Numbered from the stretch's first letter, positions 35,045 to 46,338 are shown. The stretch: 64,000 nucleotides of DNA from Flectonema sp. DT1601 (GCA_964019425.1 OZ025781.1:1-64000); one strand, 5' to 3'. Notes: generated by a model not told the origin, from the letters alone. Made by a program: numbers and translations.

Positions 35045-35697
35045 CTTCCATCACACATGAGCCTTGCAAGATAGACTCTCTTGCTCATATGCGTGATGTC
35101 CAACTTGCGGTGCAGGAATTTTTGACTCGCGATGTGGTGGTGGCGTGACGGCGCCCCCGTCCTGTGGCCATGCATGCCTTTCGCAGCCTGGTCCGGACGA
35201 TTTCGCCTCTGTGGCGCCCTGCTACCCCCGTCGCAAATGAATACACTTCGTACGTGGATAATACTTCAACTATCGATTACTATAATTCACAACCATCATC
35301 TCCCATCACAGCTGCGATATACTTTATGGATAAGACATGAGACACGACGGCATGTTAGAATTCGATATAGCTGATCAATTGCATCCTTAATTGGGTTCCG
35401 TCATTCTCCTTTAGTATTAATTGCTTGCTTACTCCCTCTCTGTTTTCTATTTCATCATTACTTATACATTTTTATAGCAGATATCGCATAGTAAATGCAG
35501 AGCGGTTCCCTCACCTTTACAGGAAACAGCTCAAATGGCATTGCAATATCACAGCCTTGATTTAGCGCTTGGCGCCGAGTTCTTGTAAAGAGATTTTACT
35601 TTATTCCGCCGTTATTCTCTGGTGAATATTGTTCTTTCTACTTTCAGGTTTGGCTGGCTTTGCTTTTAAAGAAAACAACTTTTTTGTTCCCACCCAC
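35045..35697 (+). mobile_element. E2-family fragment, reverse orientation
   Basis: Nearly matches the complement of 7746-8400: the last 30 codons or so of RT-RH (to VQEFLTRDVVVA, ending 35148), the A2-type repeat, and a B-type repeat ending in a C-rich CCCACCCA. It is a broken remnant lacking gag, YR and most of RT. Scattered differences from E2 suggest it is older than E2. TTTGCGG units follow. Confidence 0.85.
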
Positions 35698-35719
35698 GTT
35701 TGCGGTTTGCGGGTTTGCG
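35698..35719 (+). repeat. Short TTTGCGGG-type array
   Basis: Three imperfect units directly after the C-rich end of the E2-family fragment; plus-strand orientation like every other array in the window. Confidence 0.8.
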
Positions 35720-36388
35720 GACTTTCTCCAGTTACAGAATCTTAAGGCAAACGTTAATTTGCGGAAGAGTTCAGATTGCGGCAACAATCGTAAAGTAATA
35801 AGGAAAAACTGAAAAGCAGCTTCGATTCCTGAATAGTGAACATATTCTGTGGTTGTCGCAGCTGCGCCGTAGGAGGAGCATTCGCAGGACCTGATGTTAG
35901 AGACAACTCCTTCCTCTCACGCCACCAATCACTACCTCGCACTCATTTCATCAGATCACTGATAAAGAAGTTAATTGTTCAGCAACTAAAGAATAAGATC
36001 AAAGCTGTCGAGACAACAATTAAAGTCCAGTAACACACTGCGCTAATTACGCCTTCCGGGGTTGGTTAGTTCAAATGTTAATATAACGTTTGAACCACTC
36101 CGGTAAATTTGCGACAAGATAAAACGGTGCAGAAAAAAAAAAAAAAAAAGAAAAAGAAAATAATAATAAAAGAACCGTTTCTTCTGTCATCATCAAGACC
36201 TCAGGTTACGTGATGAGATTCTTTTGTATTGAACAAATCTTCTGTTGGTAAAAGAACACCAAGTTACCAAGAGCTTTAGTAGTTAAAATACAACAGATTC
36301 AGTTGCATTTTAGATGTCCAAGAAACCTTAAATGAGGTTCAGAGGCTCCATCAAAATTAATAATCAGAGTCGCACTCTTCATGTCGAT
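35720..36388. other. Intergenic, 3' of the CMGC kinase
   Basis: Contains the right copy of the 66-bp direct repeat (35791-35856), a 12-bp hairpin with ATA loop (36069-36095, GTTCAAATGTTA / TAACGTTTGAAC), and an A run near 36128. No gene seen. Confidence 0.6.
35791..35856. repeat. Direct repeat, right copy (pair with 34179-34245)
   Basis: Differs from the left copy at only a few positions. Confidence 0.85.
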
Positions 36389-37627
36389 CTACTTGGTGCG
36401 AGATTCGATAAAATCGCGGCAGTCGGGTCGGATTTCGAGGAATTCTTTCCAAATAGCATCACGCATTTGGTCAGTTTGAGGATTAGTATGTTCGTACCGA
36501 CTGGCTGTTGGTTCTGTACCCCATCGGACATCCTGACCGACTGGAGGAGGTCCAAAAAACGGATTTTCAATAGCTTTGCAGCAGCTTGGGCGTTCAGGGT
36601 GCTTTACTTTTAATAAACTCAGAATTAGATTAATTTCGGAATCGTCGGCTGATGGAATCTTACGAAGATCATTTTCCAGAGATCCGTCAGAAATGCATCG
36701 AGTGATTTTATTACTTTGAGCAAAGGGACCCTGTCCGCAACCCTTCGTAAACACTGGAGCGCATGTTAACATCTCCGCCATTATGCAGCCACAAGCCCAC
36801 ATGTCTACCCAATACGGAGCAGTGTTTTCCTTGTCTTGACAAAGAAGCACTTCGGGAGATCGATAATACATTGTTGTTATGTTATTCCCTCCAGTAACAT
36901 CGAAGGAAGGTACCGGAAGACCGTCTGAAGTTTCAAATCCGCCGCGAGTAGTACCAAAGTCGCAAATAACCAGCCGGTAGGGGTACTCCGAATCCTCAGG
37001 CATTTCCTTAATCAGAAGGTTTTCAGGTTTTAGATCGCGATGAACGCAGCCAGCAGAATGGATTGCTTTTACACCTCTGAGAAGTTGATACGCGAATGAA
37101 GCTCTGTAGTAGATATCTAACGGTGTTGGGTTGTCGTCTGATTCTGATTTGGATTGTTCAATCAGAGACTTCAAAGAATCATCGTATAAATCAGTTACTA
37201 AATAAACATCATTAAAGTCTGCTACTCTCATATTAATCATTTCTGGTGTTTCAAGATCGCTGATATCTCCCAAAGGAATCATCAAGTCAACCAGTTGGAG
37301 AATATTTTCATGTGCTCCACTCTCAGTGTTGCTGTTTTTAGTAAAGTGCTTCATAATTCTAATTTCCCTAATAGCACTTTTCATCCTCGCTTCACACTCA
37401 AATACTGTTATCGATTTCTTCACAGCAACATCAGTATTGGTTTCTTTATTCCTTGCAATCGCCACGTAACCATAACTACCAAAAGCAACTCCTTGTATCA
37501 TCGTGTATCTTGAAAACACTTCTAAGCCTACTCTTCGATATGTATCAGTTCCATCAGGAAAGAACAAACACTGTCGGTGGCAAGTAAACGGAGTAGTCTC
37601 CTCCAGACTGGGGGCGGAATCCGCCAT
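36389..37627 (-). CDS. CMGC-type serine/threonine protein kinase
   Basis: 412 residues, single exon. Glycine-rich loop GVAFGSYGYVA (about 45-56), VAVKK lysine (about 70), catalytic HRDLKPENLL (about 196), DFG (about 221) and YYRSPEVLL, whose Arg is typical of CMGC kinases (MAPK/CDK/GSK3). The TxY or equivalent activation-loop phosphosite of MAPKs is not evident; the loop reads GGNNITTMYYRSPE. The C-lobe keeps WVDMWACGCIMAEML. It is soluble, with no signal peptide. It should phosphorylate Ser/Thr in a signalling or cell-cycle role; the subfamily is uncertain. ATG at 37627 is preceded 13 nt upstream by a CAG acceptor-like site. Confidence 0.85.
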   Translation of the reverse strand: MADSAPSLEETTPFTCHRQCLFFPDGTDTYRRVGLEVFSRYTMIQGVAFGSYGYVAIARNKETNTDVAVKKSITVFECEARMKSAIREIRIMKHFTKNSNTESGAHENILQLVDLMIPLGDISDLETPEMINMRVADFNDVYLVTDLYDDSLKSLIEQSKSESDDNPTPLDIYYRASFAYQLLRGVKAIHSAGCVHRDLKPENLLIKEMPEDSEYPYRLVICDFGTTRGGFETSDGLPVPSFDVTGGNNITTMYYRSPEVLLCQDKENTAPYWVDMWACGCIMAEMLTCAPVFTKGCGQGPFAQSNKITRCISDGSLENDLRKIPSADDSEINLILSLLKVKHPERPSCCKAIENPFFGPPPVGQDVRWGTEPTASRYEHTNPQTDQMRDAIWKEFLEIRPDCRDFIESRTK

Positions 37628-38316
37628 GTTTGTATGTTTCTGTGACGGTTAAGATAGGTTTGAAAGCTTTTTGCTGGAATTTTATTATTTAACATCAAAT
37701 TGTCACTGATGTCACTGTTTTCAACATCATCACATTCACACATCATCCGCTATGAGTGCTAATCAGTTAAGTTCAAGAAATTGGTGGGGAAGGGGAACCG
37801 ACTCTCAGTTTTTCAACAGTCTGCTGCTTTAAAGCAGATTGAAAAGAGAACAGTAGTAACACAGCAACAATGAAAACGAACCAGAAAATAATAACAGAAA
37901 ACAAGACAGTCAAGACAGAAAGTAAGCAATTCTAACGACATCTGGAAACACGGATCTTTCAGTGTTTCACATAAGTTGTTCAGATTGAGAATGATTACAA
38001 GCTTTAAATCTCTTTAATCCTTTTTAAAATTGAAAAGAAATGAGAGATTCTATTTTTATCTGATTTAAATAGTCACCAAATGGTCACGTCTGCCTGACAA
38101 TTAACTCCCTCGGTTGCATATCATAACAACTTTATAAAAAAAAATTTAAAAAAAATTTTCGCTATTGCGCGAGGGAACAAACCGATTCGCGAAGCAAAAG
38201 TGAGATAAATAAATCAGAAAATGGATATTTGGAGTACTGAGGAGTACTAAGTAATCGAATATCCCCCCATGAATATTATTATCAATACTAAACTAAACTA
38301 TTGGTGCAAAGCAGGT
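37628..38316. other. Intergenic between kinase and first surface protein
   Basis: AT-rich, with an A/T-run patch near 38137-38160. No coding sequence or repeat recognised. Confidence 0.6.
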
Positions 38317-41300
38317 TCAGCAAACAGGGTCGACATCGTATTCGTAGATGAAATGTCCATCTTTTGGCTCAAGTTCCACAAGTGATTCAACCGCCTGAGG
38401 CTTGTTCATTCTCTTGTAGCATATCGCGGTGATAATTATTATGTTTAACACTACGAAAACTCCCAATACAAGAAACCAAATCCACAGATTTGATGACGCC
38501 GATCCTTCAGAACTGTTAGCCGATGAGGCAGGGAAGAGAACTTCGTGTCCGGGTGTTACGAGTCGGATAATTTCAGTGTAGCCATCTCCATTGCTGCCAA
38601 AGCTACACTTTCGTTCCACTCTGCACTCCGTACTGTTAAGTGCCAGCCATTCCTTGTGTACTTGATCAAAGTCTATTTCATTGTTATTCTGTTTTTGATT
38701 ATTATAATTTGATCTCAAAAGATTAATAGTTGTAGTCAACTGATATTTGATAATGTACACATTAGTAAAACACACCTCGATTGTAAACTCTATGAAAACA
38801 CCTTCGCTGCCGTATTTCATATTTGTAAAGGGAGTGCTCAAGAATGAGAGCGGAGGAGTTTGAATTTCATTTACTTCGTACTTCAAATCCGAACGATCGA
38901 CAAGTTGCAACTCCTGAAATGCTGTGAGCACTTTATGCGTCATGACCTTCTGGTCTTGTTGAGAGGATGGAATAGAAACTCTCCAGCTATGTGAAAGTGG
39001 AGGAATTCCATTGTTTGCCATCAGCGCACCAAGAGTTCGTATTTTTAGGTTTCCCTCAAAAGACTGCAGCGAAGGGAGAGCGCGGAGAAGAGTTCGACGA
39101 AACCGAACTTCAAACAATAAAGGGTTCCTGGCTATAAGGTTCCAAGACCCAGCAAAAGACATTCGGTACTGTCGGATCTGCAAAGGATCCGCCCCAGGAG
39201 GAATTTTATAAAAGTCTGGACTGGCAAAACAAATTCCTTTAATTTTGCAACAAAACTCAGAAGCTTCTTTAGTCAAATCAAAACGACTGTCACCGATTGA
39301 ACAATCGTAGGTACAGCCGACGTTCATTTCTTGGCAGCACTTCGCTAGCATATCGTTGCTCGCGTACTCGTCACATTGTAAGTTGTTTTGAATGGCGCAG
39401 TGTATTCCAACATGTTCGCAACACCAAATCTTGTGGGACACTGATAAACCTCGCTGTTCAGCGCACGCAATCGCTTTGTTTGATTTTGATTCCAGTGGGA
39501 CATATTTATTGCTGTTTGGGCGGTACGGGCATCGAACTCCCTTGACGATACAACACCACCTCCTCCTGGGCTCTGACCAGCTACTAATTGTTGTTGAATC
39601 CCAAGTACAGGAATACGCGTCTTCTGCCTTTGCCTGACATGCAGTGGCAAAGTTCTGACAACAGTAATTCTTCTGTGATGAAGGCCAGTCAGAAGTGACA
39701 CCATAATCACTTGTTAGCAACCAGTTACCTTCACTAGCTGGAAGTGCGAATGTCGAGTTAGTTGCGTGCAGTTGCCGAAGATCTTTCTCAGGAATGCGAC
39801 AGTCATATATTGTCGGATAGCCACCAAGTTTATATTTATTCCAACAAAAAGTACGCTTGTCTGAAGGCCATGCAGTTGATGGAGTCATACAATTGTAGTG
39901 AGATTGTGTTGTTTTATTTAATGTCAACTGTGGCACAACAGTGCATGTCATCCGACAGTCTTCAACACAACTAGAGAGTGATCCAGACTCGCATAAACAC
40001 TTACTTGATACACATTCATCGCATTGATATCCACTTGGACAAATCATATCGGGAGAGCATAAAAGAGTTTGCTCATCAGGGTACTCAAAACTAGAACAGG
40101 AATCAACACAAAGATACCTACCAAGAGATTCCTGACAACTGCTACCTTTCGGACACATCCAATCATTTTCACCCTTTGCTGATTCATTATTATGACGTGG
40201 GTTAGGTAGACACACACCCCATAAGTCTGATGGTATGCAGATACTCTTATGCTTGCAACACCAGACTTTTTTATCAAAAGTCCAAGATCCCAGTGGTGAA
40301 TTGCAGTCGTAGACGAGGCAGTTGAGGTTCGTACATTCCCAGAAACCGTTGTCACAGACGCAGTTGTTGCATTCTTCAGTGTGAGTACTTCCTGTCTCAT
40401 AAGTGTTGCCTTTAAAGACGCAGGGGTCAAGAGTTGCTGTGCATCTGAATTTGTTGTCACTCCACACTTTACAAACAGTTCCTTTTCGGCATAACTCTAC
40501 TATTTGAGATGATGGATCACACGATTCATTCTTCTTTAAATACGTCAACGTACATTGATCGTTGACACACGTCGAATCCGTAGAGCAGCGGAGACGCTGA
40601 CAATCTAATAAATTGGAGTTACTACAACCAACACCGGATGATGAAGGCGGAATACAATAAGAAATATTAGTGCAAGCATTTCTCTCAGGGTCATAAACAG
40701 ATCGACAAGAGTCTGTTCTAAAGCAGTCGGTGTCATTATTACAACTGCGGCATTCTGTTTGAAATTGAACTTCAATTACTCCACTGCTGGTGCATGTGTT
40801 CCGTTCACAATTCCGCAACCAACTAATTCCCCGTGGCTTATACTCTTTTAAAGTGCTGTCGAAACAGTCTGTACAAATTTCTGTGAAATCTCTAATTTCT
40901 GGATCCCTAAAGGCGCAATGTTCTTCATCACAGCTCAACTTACTGCAAGTAGCGGTATTAGGAGGTGTGAATATCTCGCATCCACTTAGTTGAGTACAGT
41001 TGGTATAACCTCCAAGGCAATCACAAACTCTGCATTTTATGATTGCTCGTTGACCATGAGCTAAGTAAAAGTTTGGGATAGTCGGATGTGCGCAATTCTT
41101 TTTTATGACGCAAGTGTCATTCCTACAAAAAGCATCCTTAGAGCAAGGTAACGTTTTACAAGAAGCTCCTACGGAAGCAGCCCTGGTGCAGACCGAAAGG
41201 TGTCCGGATTTACTGCTAGCAGAAGGAGGGTCATGTGAATATTTTATATCATTTAAATGACAAGTGGAGGCTTCAGAACAGAAGTCGTCATCGGGATAGC

Positions 41301-42792
41301 AAATAGGACCAGAATACAAACAGTGACACCTTGCACAGCCGATATTGATGCCCTTTCCCTGCACTACAAAGATATCATCAAACATACACCCAATAACACA
41401 ACTCACTTTCCCTTTCGCTGCCACACAAGAAGCACCCTTACCACATTGCGTGCTGTTGCACTCAGCGTTGCATCGAAGTGTCGAAGTGCAATCCAAAGTA
41501 CCATTGATACAAGAGCAAAAGTCACATTGGCTTGTACGCATTATTGTATGGTGTTTAATTAAATATCCAGAGGAACCTTTCTCATTGTATTGACAGTTAA
41601 AGACAGGAGTGCAGATCCCATATTTTTTTGTCTTCTGAATACAAATTGTTCCTCGTTGGCAGTTTCTGTAGCCCAATTGGCACTCACCGAAAGCAGGAAT
41701 GACGTCCATGCACCCGCTCTTTACGTCAACACCACTACGAGTGTTGTCGAAGCAGAGCTGATTCCGTGAAGGATCATTGCAGAGAGAGTCGTCTGCTTTA
41801 CATTCTTTTTTACCATTGTTGCATGTACAGCGAAGGCATCCACTTTCAACAGCAGATGTTTGATCTTCAATCAAACCTCGTATTGGGGTACTCACTAGAC
41901 AAACATCATCAACACACGAAGGGAATCCATTTATATAAAAACATTGAGCATCTGTACTCGAACATGCTTTCTTTGCGTCTTCTGCGTGACACGTCGTTAA
42001 CGTCATTTCAGCTACTGGTTCGGGTGTTGAAATACAAAACTTTCTACTGCATGCCAGATTTCCACTTACACAGCTGCAGGTATTACAATCAACCGGTACT
42101 GTGTCTCCATGTTCAATTGGTTTACCATTTAAGAAACAAAGTGGTTGGCATTCCATAATGTCTCCTTTCTTAACACAACTAGAATTCTTGTGACAGTCGT
42201 TGGGTTTTGTCGTGCAGTCTGCTGAGTCAAGGAGCGGAGAAACACAACCAGTGTCTTGGTAATTACTTTCATTGTATTGACAAATCATATTATTCGGACA
42301 CAATGAAGGAGTTGGAACACAAGTTAAGTTTCCTTTATCACAATCACATACGACACATGTTCCGCGAACAATATCAGTTTCTCCATCAATTAGTAATACA
42401 CCATGAGAGTTAGGGAAGTAACAATTAGATTCACATTCCGGGTGGTCATCTACATAAGTACAACGTTCATTACCGCAGCTATTCTTGCATGCTTGCTCTG
42501 GAGTTTGAGGACAAGCAATTTCAGTACAGAATCTGAGTATCGTATTAGAACACTGACAGGTATTACATCCCAATTCGATATTCTTCTTGTGTCCTACTAT
42601 AAGATGATCATCTCCATTGTGGACTAAGCAGTCATGAAGTCCAACGCAGTACCAGTCTGTCGTACCTAACAGCTCCCTGCAATCTGAACCGCTAACGCAA
42701 TTCTTCGACATATCAATCGTAGCATTCCTGCAGACGTCCCCAACGTTGCGATTCAATGCCACAACGCTGAGTGCAGCAAGTACTAAAAACAT
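38317..42792 (-). CDS. Large cysteine-rich type I membrane protein
   Basis: 1,491 residues from the ATG at 42792. This start is preferred to an upstream in-frame ATG (42864) because it begins a clear signal peptide (MFLVLAALSVVAL) and follows a T-rich tract with CAG just before it. The ectodomain (about 20-1430) is packed with Cys: VWC-like CNTCxC modules, short C-rich units, and several W....WCC......C modules in the C-terminal third. A membrane-proximal region without Cys (about 1180-1400) resembles that of the neighbouring protein. One membrane helix (WIWFLVLGVFVVLNIIII, near 1434-1456) and a short acidic tail follow. Likely a surface receptor or adhesin; ligand unknown. It is a probable paralogue of the gene at 43864-46338. 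Confidence 0.85.
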   Translation of the reverse strand: MFLVLAALSVVALNRNVGDVCRNATIDMSKNCVSGSDCRELLGTTDWYCVGLHDCLVHNGDDHLIVGHKKNIELGCNTCQCSNTILRFCTEIACPQTPEQACKNSCGNERCTYVDDHPECESNCYFPNSHGVLLIDGETDIVRGTCVVCDCDKGNLTCVPTPSLCPNNMICQYNESNYQDTGCVSPLLDSADCTTKPNDCHKNSSCVKKGDIMECQPLCFLNGKPIEHGDTVPVDCNTCSCVSGNLACSRKFCISTPEPVAEMTLTTCHAEDAKKACSSTDAQCFYINGFPSCVDDVCLVSTPIRGLIEDQTSAVESGCLRCTCNNGKKECKADDSLCNDPSRNQLCFDNTRSGVDVKSGCMDVIPAFGECQLGYRNCQRGTICIQKTKKYGICTPVFNCQYNEKGSSGYLIKHHTIMRTSQCDFCSCINGTLDCTSTLRCNAECNSTQCGKGASCVAAKGKVSCVIGCMFDDIFVVQGKGINIGCARCHCLYSGPICYPDDDFCSEASTCHLNDIKYSHDPPSASSKSGHLSVCTRAASVGASCKTLPCSKDAFCRNDTCVIKKNCAHPTIPNFYLAHGQRAIIKCRVCDCLGGYTNCTQLSGCEIFTPPNTATCSKLSCDEEHCAFRDPEIRDFTEICTDCFDSTLKEYKPRGISWLRNCERNTCTSSGVIEVQFQTECRSCNNDTDCFRTDSCRSVYDPERNACTNISYCIPPSSSGVGCSNSNLLDCQRLRCSTDSTCVNDQCTLTYLKKNESCDPSSQIVELCRKGTVCKVWSDNKFRCTATLDPCVFKGNTYETGSTHTEECNNCVCDNGFWECTNLNCLVYDCNSPLGSWTFDKKVWCCKHKSICIPSDLWGVCLPNPRHNNESAKGENDWMCPKGSSCQESLGRYLCVDSCSSFEYPDEQTLLCSPDMICPSGYQCDECVSSKCLCESGSLSSCVEDCRMTCTVVPQLTLNKTTQSHYNCMTPSTAWPSDKRTFCWNKYKLGGYPTIYDCRIPEKDLRQLHATNSTFALPASEGNWLLTSDYGVTSDWPSSQKNYCCQNFATACQAKAEDAYSCTWDSTTISSWSEPRRRWCCIVKGVRCPYRPNSNKYVPLESKSNKAIACAEQRGLSVSHKIWCCEHVGIHCAIQNNLQCDEYASNDMLAKCCQEMNVGCTYDCSIGDSRFDLTKEASEFCCKIKGICFASPDFYKIPPGADPLQIRQYRMSFAGSWNLIARNPLLFEVRFRRTLLRALPSLQSFEGNLKIRTLGALMANNGIPPLSHSWRVSIPSSQQDQKVMTHKVLTAFQELQLVDRSDLKYEVNEIQTPPLSFLSTPFTNMKYGSEGVFIEFTIEVCFTNVYIIKYQLTTTINLLRSNYNNQKQNNNEIDFDQVHKEWLALNSTECRVERKCSFGSNGDGYTEIIRLVTPGHEVLFPASSANSSEGSASSNLWIWFLVLGVFVVLNIIIITAICYKRMNKPQAVESLVELEPKDGHFIYEYDVDPVC

Positions 42793-43318
42793 CTGGACTG
42801 GAAAAAAAAAAGGTGTGTTAATAATATTCTGATTTCCTAAAAACAATATATTCCAATTCGTCAACTGAGAAACATAAAGAGATAACGCAATGAAAAGGAT
42901 ACAGATTATTCCGCCCCAAGCATGCGTTTATTTCAATGTGTCAGTTGACCTTGCTCGCTGACTCAGGCAAGCTCAAAACCGCGGTTTTGGTTAAATAAAA
43001 GGAATGGGTGGAACTACTTGCTGAATGACTAAGTAAACCTTCATACAGACTCAACAGAATAGCTGCACACATATAATGACAAAATCACATTAAACATAAA
43101 ATGAAAAAAAAGAAGTCGTAAAAATTTTGGTACGGAGTTTAAGTCAACTAACTAGTCGAGGTCGAGAAACTATTTTTTTTTTTTTTTTTTTGACAGAATG
43201 GCAACAAACAGCAACCGAACCATCAGCTGCCGTGTTCCCCGTTTGGAGTAATCTGTCTGTCTTTTCGTATTCAACGTCGTCAAAAAAGAGTCTTCACTTT
43301 CAGTACTTAAAATAAATA

Positions 43319-43349
<31 letters not shown>

Positions 43350-43863
43350 TGAGACTTGTTTATGCTTTACTTAACTAATCGACCTTTTTACGGTACGTAC
43401 TTAGTCACGTTGCCAACAAGCTGATGAGGACAAGCTAAGCCTGATACAAATAAAGTATTCAGAATAGCTCTACAAGTAGAAGTAAAGACCTACAGTGCAG
43501 TTCAGTAAACCGAACACAATATAACAAATGGAATAAATCAAAGCCTGCTTCCTAACTCCCATCACATCACAGCTAAGCTGCGACCGAGGAAAAGAAGGAA
43601 AAACTGACAACTTTTAAAATAATTGTGAATAGCTGACTAGCAGGTAACAAGAACAAGACGAATTACTAAAATAGCTGACAACACAAATACCAAACAAGAA
43701 TAGATTCACTCCCTTCAACAACATGTGGGAGATGTAAACTAAAGAAGTTCTTGTCGGTGCTCAACGTATCAGAGAGAAGGGAATATTGAGTACGAAACAG
43801 AGAATCAATGCTTTCACAGCAGCGGTAAGTGGATAAACCATCAGGTACGACCTAACAAAGAAG
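42793..43863. other. Intergenic between the two paralogous surface-protein genes
   Basis: Holds a T run (about 43171-43190), a 25-nt A run (about 43320-43344), and just before the downstream ATG a T-rich (minus-strand) tract ending in CAG (42797-42810). No gene seen. Confidence 0.6.
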
Positions 43864-46338
43864 TTACACTGCAGCTTCTTCAGCAACTACTTCATCATCG
43901 TCACACAGTTGGGTGGAAACGAGTTCGACTGAGTTCTCACTATCAACACGTGTTTCGTTATCATCGCCAGGGATGTAGTTCAGGTCGATTCCCTCATTCG
44001 GGTCAGCCATTTCTACATCCTCATCAGAATACGTGGATTCTTTACACAAATAATAACCACCACAAAGAGAGAACAGTAAAAGAACTGCACACCCGATGAC
44101 AACTATCAACCCAGCAGTCGAAATAGAATTCTTATTCTCAACAATTACAGTTCCTGTTGAAGGTGTTGAGCTGACTGCTATTTCTTCAGCAACAGATCCC
44201 CGTAAGAGACGAGTATGAGATATTGGATAAGTGAATAAAGAATAACCAAACCAATTGTCGCTAAAAGATCCCTTCATATGCTGCCCGCTATTAATCGACT
44301 TCTGCAGCTCATTGTGAACGTTGTTGAGCCATCTTAACGACTCTTCGGTTGCTGCAGTATGAGTGTGTACTATGAAATCAATGAATATTCCATTCGCTCC
44401 CTTACTTATCGAAGGGTAGACTCCTGGTTTCCAAATGCTGACGGCCTCTTCCTCCATCACTGAGATGTTTCGAATTATGTGAAGGTCGGTAGAGTTTGCG
44501 CAATCTTCAGCGTTCCATTTTTCAGGAAATTTGATGCCCCAATCTCGTAGATCTTCAGGGACGTGATTAGCGAACAGTAATCCTCCAACTGCTGTGATGT
44601 GAACTGTGTGGGGACGATCTCTCAGTCTGGGTGACATTTTTATTATCGTCATCCGAAGTTGAGAAAACTTCATTCTTGGAGAGGCGGCCACATTCCAATA
44701 ATCGAATCTTAACTTTACGCGATGGAATGCCCAGGGCCTGCTCACTGAGACATTACCTTCGTCGGTGCCGTTGAGAGGAAAATCCGGAAGGTGAGTTGTA
44801 AAGTCCCCGCTCATGTCGCAGAAGGATCCTCTCAGTCTACAACAATACTCTCTGTGAGATCTGCTTTTGGATTCGTGTAAAGTACACTTGTACATACAGT
44901 GTTGATTGTTGTGAGTGCAGCACCACTTCTTTGCTTCCTGAGACAGGTCTGTCGTAGGCCTACTACAATCATATTTATTTGGTAAGCAAGCAACTCCGAT
45001 ACCGAGGCAGCAAGATCCATTTCTACTGAGTGACCAACTGGATACGTCACCTGAGCACAACAACTCATATTCTGAACGCTCTTTTATAATCTCCGGGGTT
45101 TGTACTTCACACTGAATCCCATGATGTGAACAGCACCACTTCCGATGAGCAGGTGTCCATAAAGAGCTGCTTACTGCCCACTCACATGTTGGGTAAACGA
45201 AACACGCTATCCCATATGCAGTGCAGCAGAAGTTTTTTCTCTCCGCGTCCCAACCGCTGGTGTAAGTCACGTCTGTCGATATTTGTTGTCTATCCTTAGT
45301 GTGAGACTGCCAATTGTAGTTAATTGTAATATTCTTTACTGGTACCGTACAGTCATAAGGTTCAGTATTACATCCAATCCAGTGACGAGTACAGCAGTAG
45401 TTCTGATGATCAAATGACCAGTCGTTTATTGGAGAAGAGCAGTCGTAGTTTTGATTGATTCCAATTCGAGAAGTTGACGCTGACGAGTCAAGAGACTTAC
45501 AAAACGGACGACAAACATCATTACAAATAACTTCACCAGAAAAGGAATCACATTCACATTTAGTTGCTTTACATCCACTGCATTCCATACCATCAGGGCA
45601 CTGCTTTTGAGCATTACAATAAAGGACTTCAGTCAAGAAGTTGCCAAATGTTTTTTCATCACAATCCTTCACGGGGATGGATGTGCAAGTGTTACCCATA
45701 ATCATGTTACCGCGACACTCTAATCCTTCTTTACATTCAAAGTGAATATAACCCTCTGGTGGGATCAGAGGAACTGCTTCACATGAGTCACCCTCTTCAA
45801 GATAAGACTTCTGACAAATACTGTTCACACACACTGCTAATTCCGTACAACTTCCAATACTGCAGTCAGACCCGACTGATATATCTTTTGGAGGTTCAGT
45901 ACATGTGAATAGCGTTGAGAGTAACTGTTGTTGGCAAATCAAGTCATCTTCGCAATACGGCTGATGGTTGACAACACACAGAGATCCGACACTCAGTAAA
46001 GGATATTCACAGAGGTTAGTATCTCCACATTGTGATTGGATGTCTTTTTTTATTGGACAGGAGTAGTTTTGTTCTTCATATCTACAGATGTCACCAATAT
46101 CAATTATAAGTTCATCAGATCCTTTCTGACAAGACCAAAAAGAGTTCAATACGAAACCCGATGATATCTTTGGCACACATCCGTACCCAGTAGGACAGTC
46201 GTATGGTTTATTTAATAATAATTCAGTCTTTTCACTATTTTGTATCCGACAGTCATCACCAGCATTCAAATTACTTCCCCGACATTCGATCCACAAACTA
46301 ACTCCAATCAGACACTTCACTAAACCAAACAACTTCAT
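43864..46338 (-). CDS. Cysteine-rich type I membrane protein, paralogue of its neighbour
   Basis: 824 residues: signal peptide (MKLFGLVKCLIGVSLW), Cys-rich ectodomain, membrane helix (about 741-765, GLIVVIGCAVLLLFSLCGGYY), and a 58-residue acidic tail (SDEDVEMADPNEG type). Residues about 290-510 carry at least five W....WCC......C modules (for example WSFDHQNYCCTRHWIGC). The region about 530-720 lacks Cys and shares the pattern NGIFIDF with GVFIEF in the neighbour. The layout is the same as the upstream neighbour but shorter. Likely a surface receptor or matrix protein; function unknown. Confidence 0.85.
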   Translation of the reverse strand: MKLFGLVKCLIGVSLWIECRGSNLNAGDDCRIQNSEKTELLLNKPYDCPTGYGCVPKISSGFVLNSFWSCQKGSDELIIDIGDICRYEEQNYSCPIKKDIQSQCGDTNLCEYPLLSVGSLCVVNHQPYCEDDLICQQQLLSTLFTCTEPPKDISVGSDCSIGSCTELAVCVNSICQKSYLEEGDSCEAVPLIPPEGYIHFECKEGLECRGNMIMGNTCTSIPVKDCDEKTFGNFLTEVLYCNAQKQCPDGMECSGCKATKCECDSFSGEVICNDVCRPFCKSLDSSASTSRIGINQNYDCSSPINDWSFDHQNYCCTRHWIGCNTEPYDCTVPVKNITINYNWQSHTKDRQQISTDVTYTSGWDAERKNFCCTAYGIACFVYPTCEWAVSSSLWTPAHRKWCCSHHGIQCEVQTPEIIKERSEYELLCSGDVSSWSLSRNGSCCLGIGVACLPNKYDCSRPTTDLSQEAKKWCCTHNNQHCMYKCTLHESKSRSHREYCCRLRGSFCDMSGDFTTHLPDFPLNGTDEGNVSVSRPWAFHRVKLRFDYWNVAASPRMKFSQLRMTIIKMSPRLRDRPHTVHITAVGGLLFANHVPEDLRDWGIKFPEKWNAEDCANSTDLHIIRNISVMEEEAVSIWKPGVYPSISKGANGIFIDFIVHTHTAATEESLRWLNNVHNELQKSINSGQHMKGSFSDNWFGYSLFTYPISHTRLLRGSVAEEIAVSSTPSTGTVIVENKNSISTAGLIVVIGCAVLLLFSLCGGYYLCKESTYSDEDVEMADPNEGIDLNYIPGDDNETRVDSENSVELVSTQLCDDDEVVAEEAAV

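Noticed and set aside
34634-35175. Two overlapping minus-strand frames as a gene
   Set aside because: They are short, in different phases and next to mobile-element fragments; kept only as unrecognised remnants.
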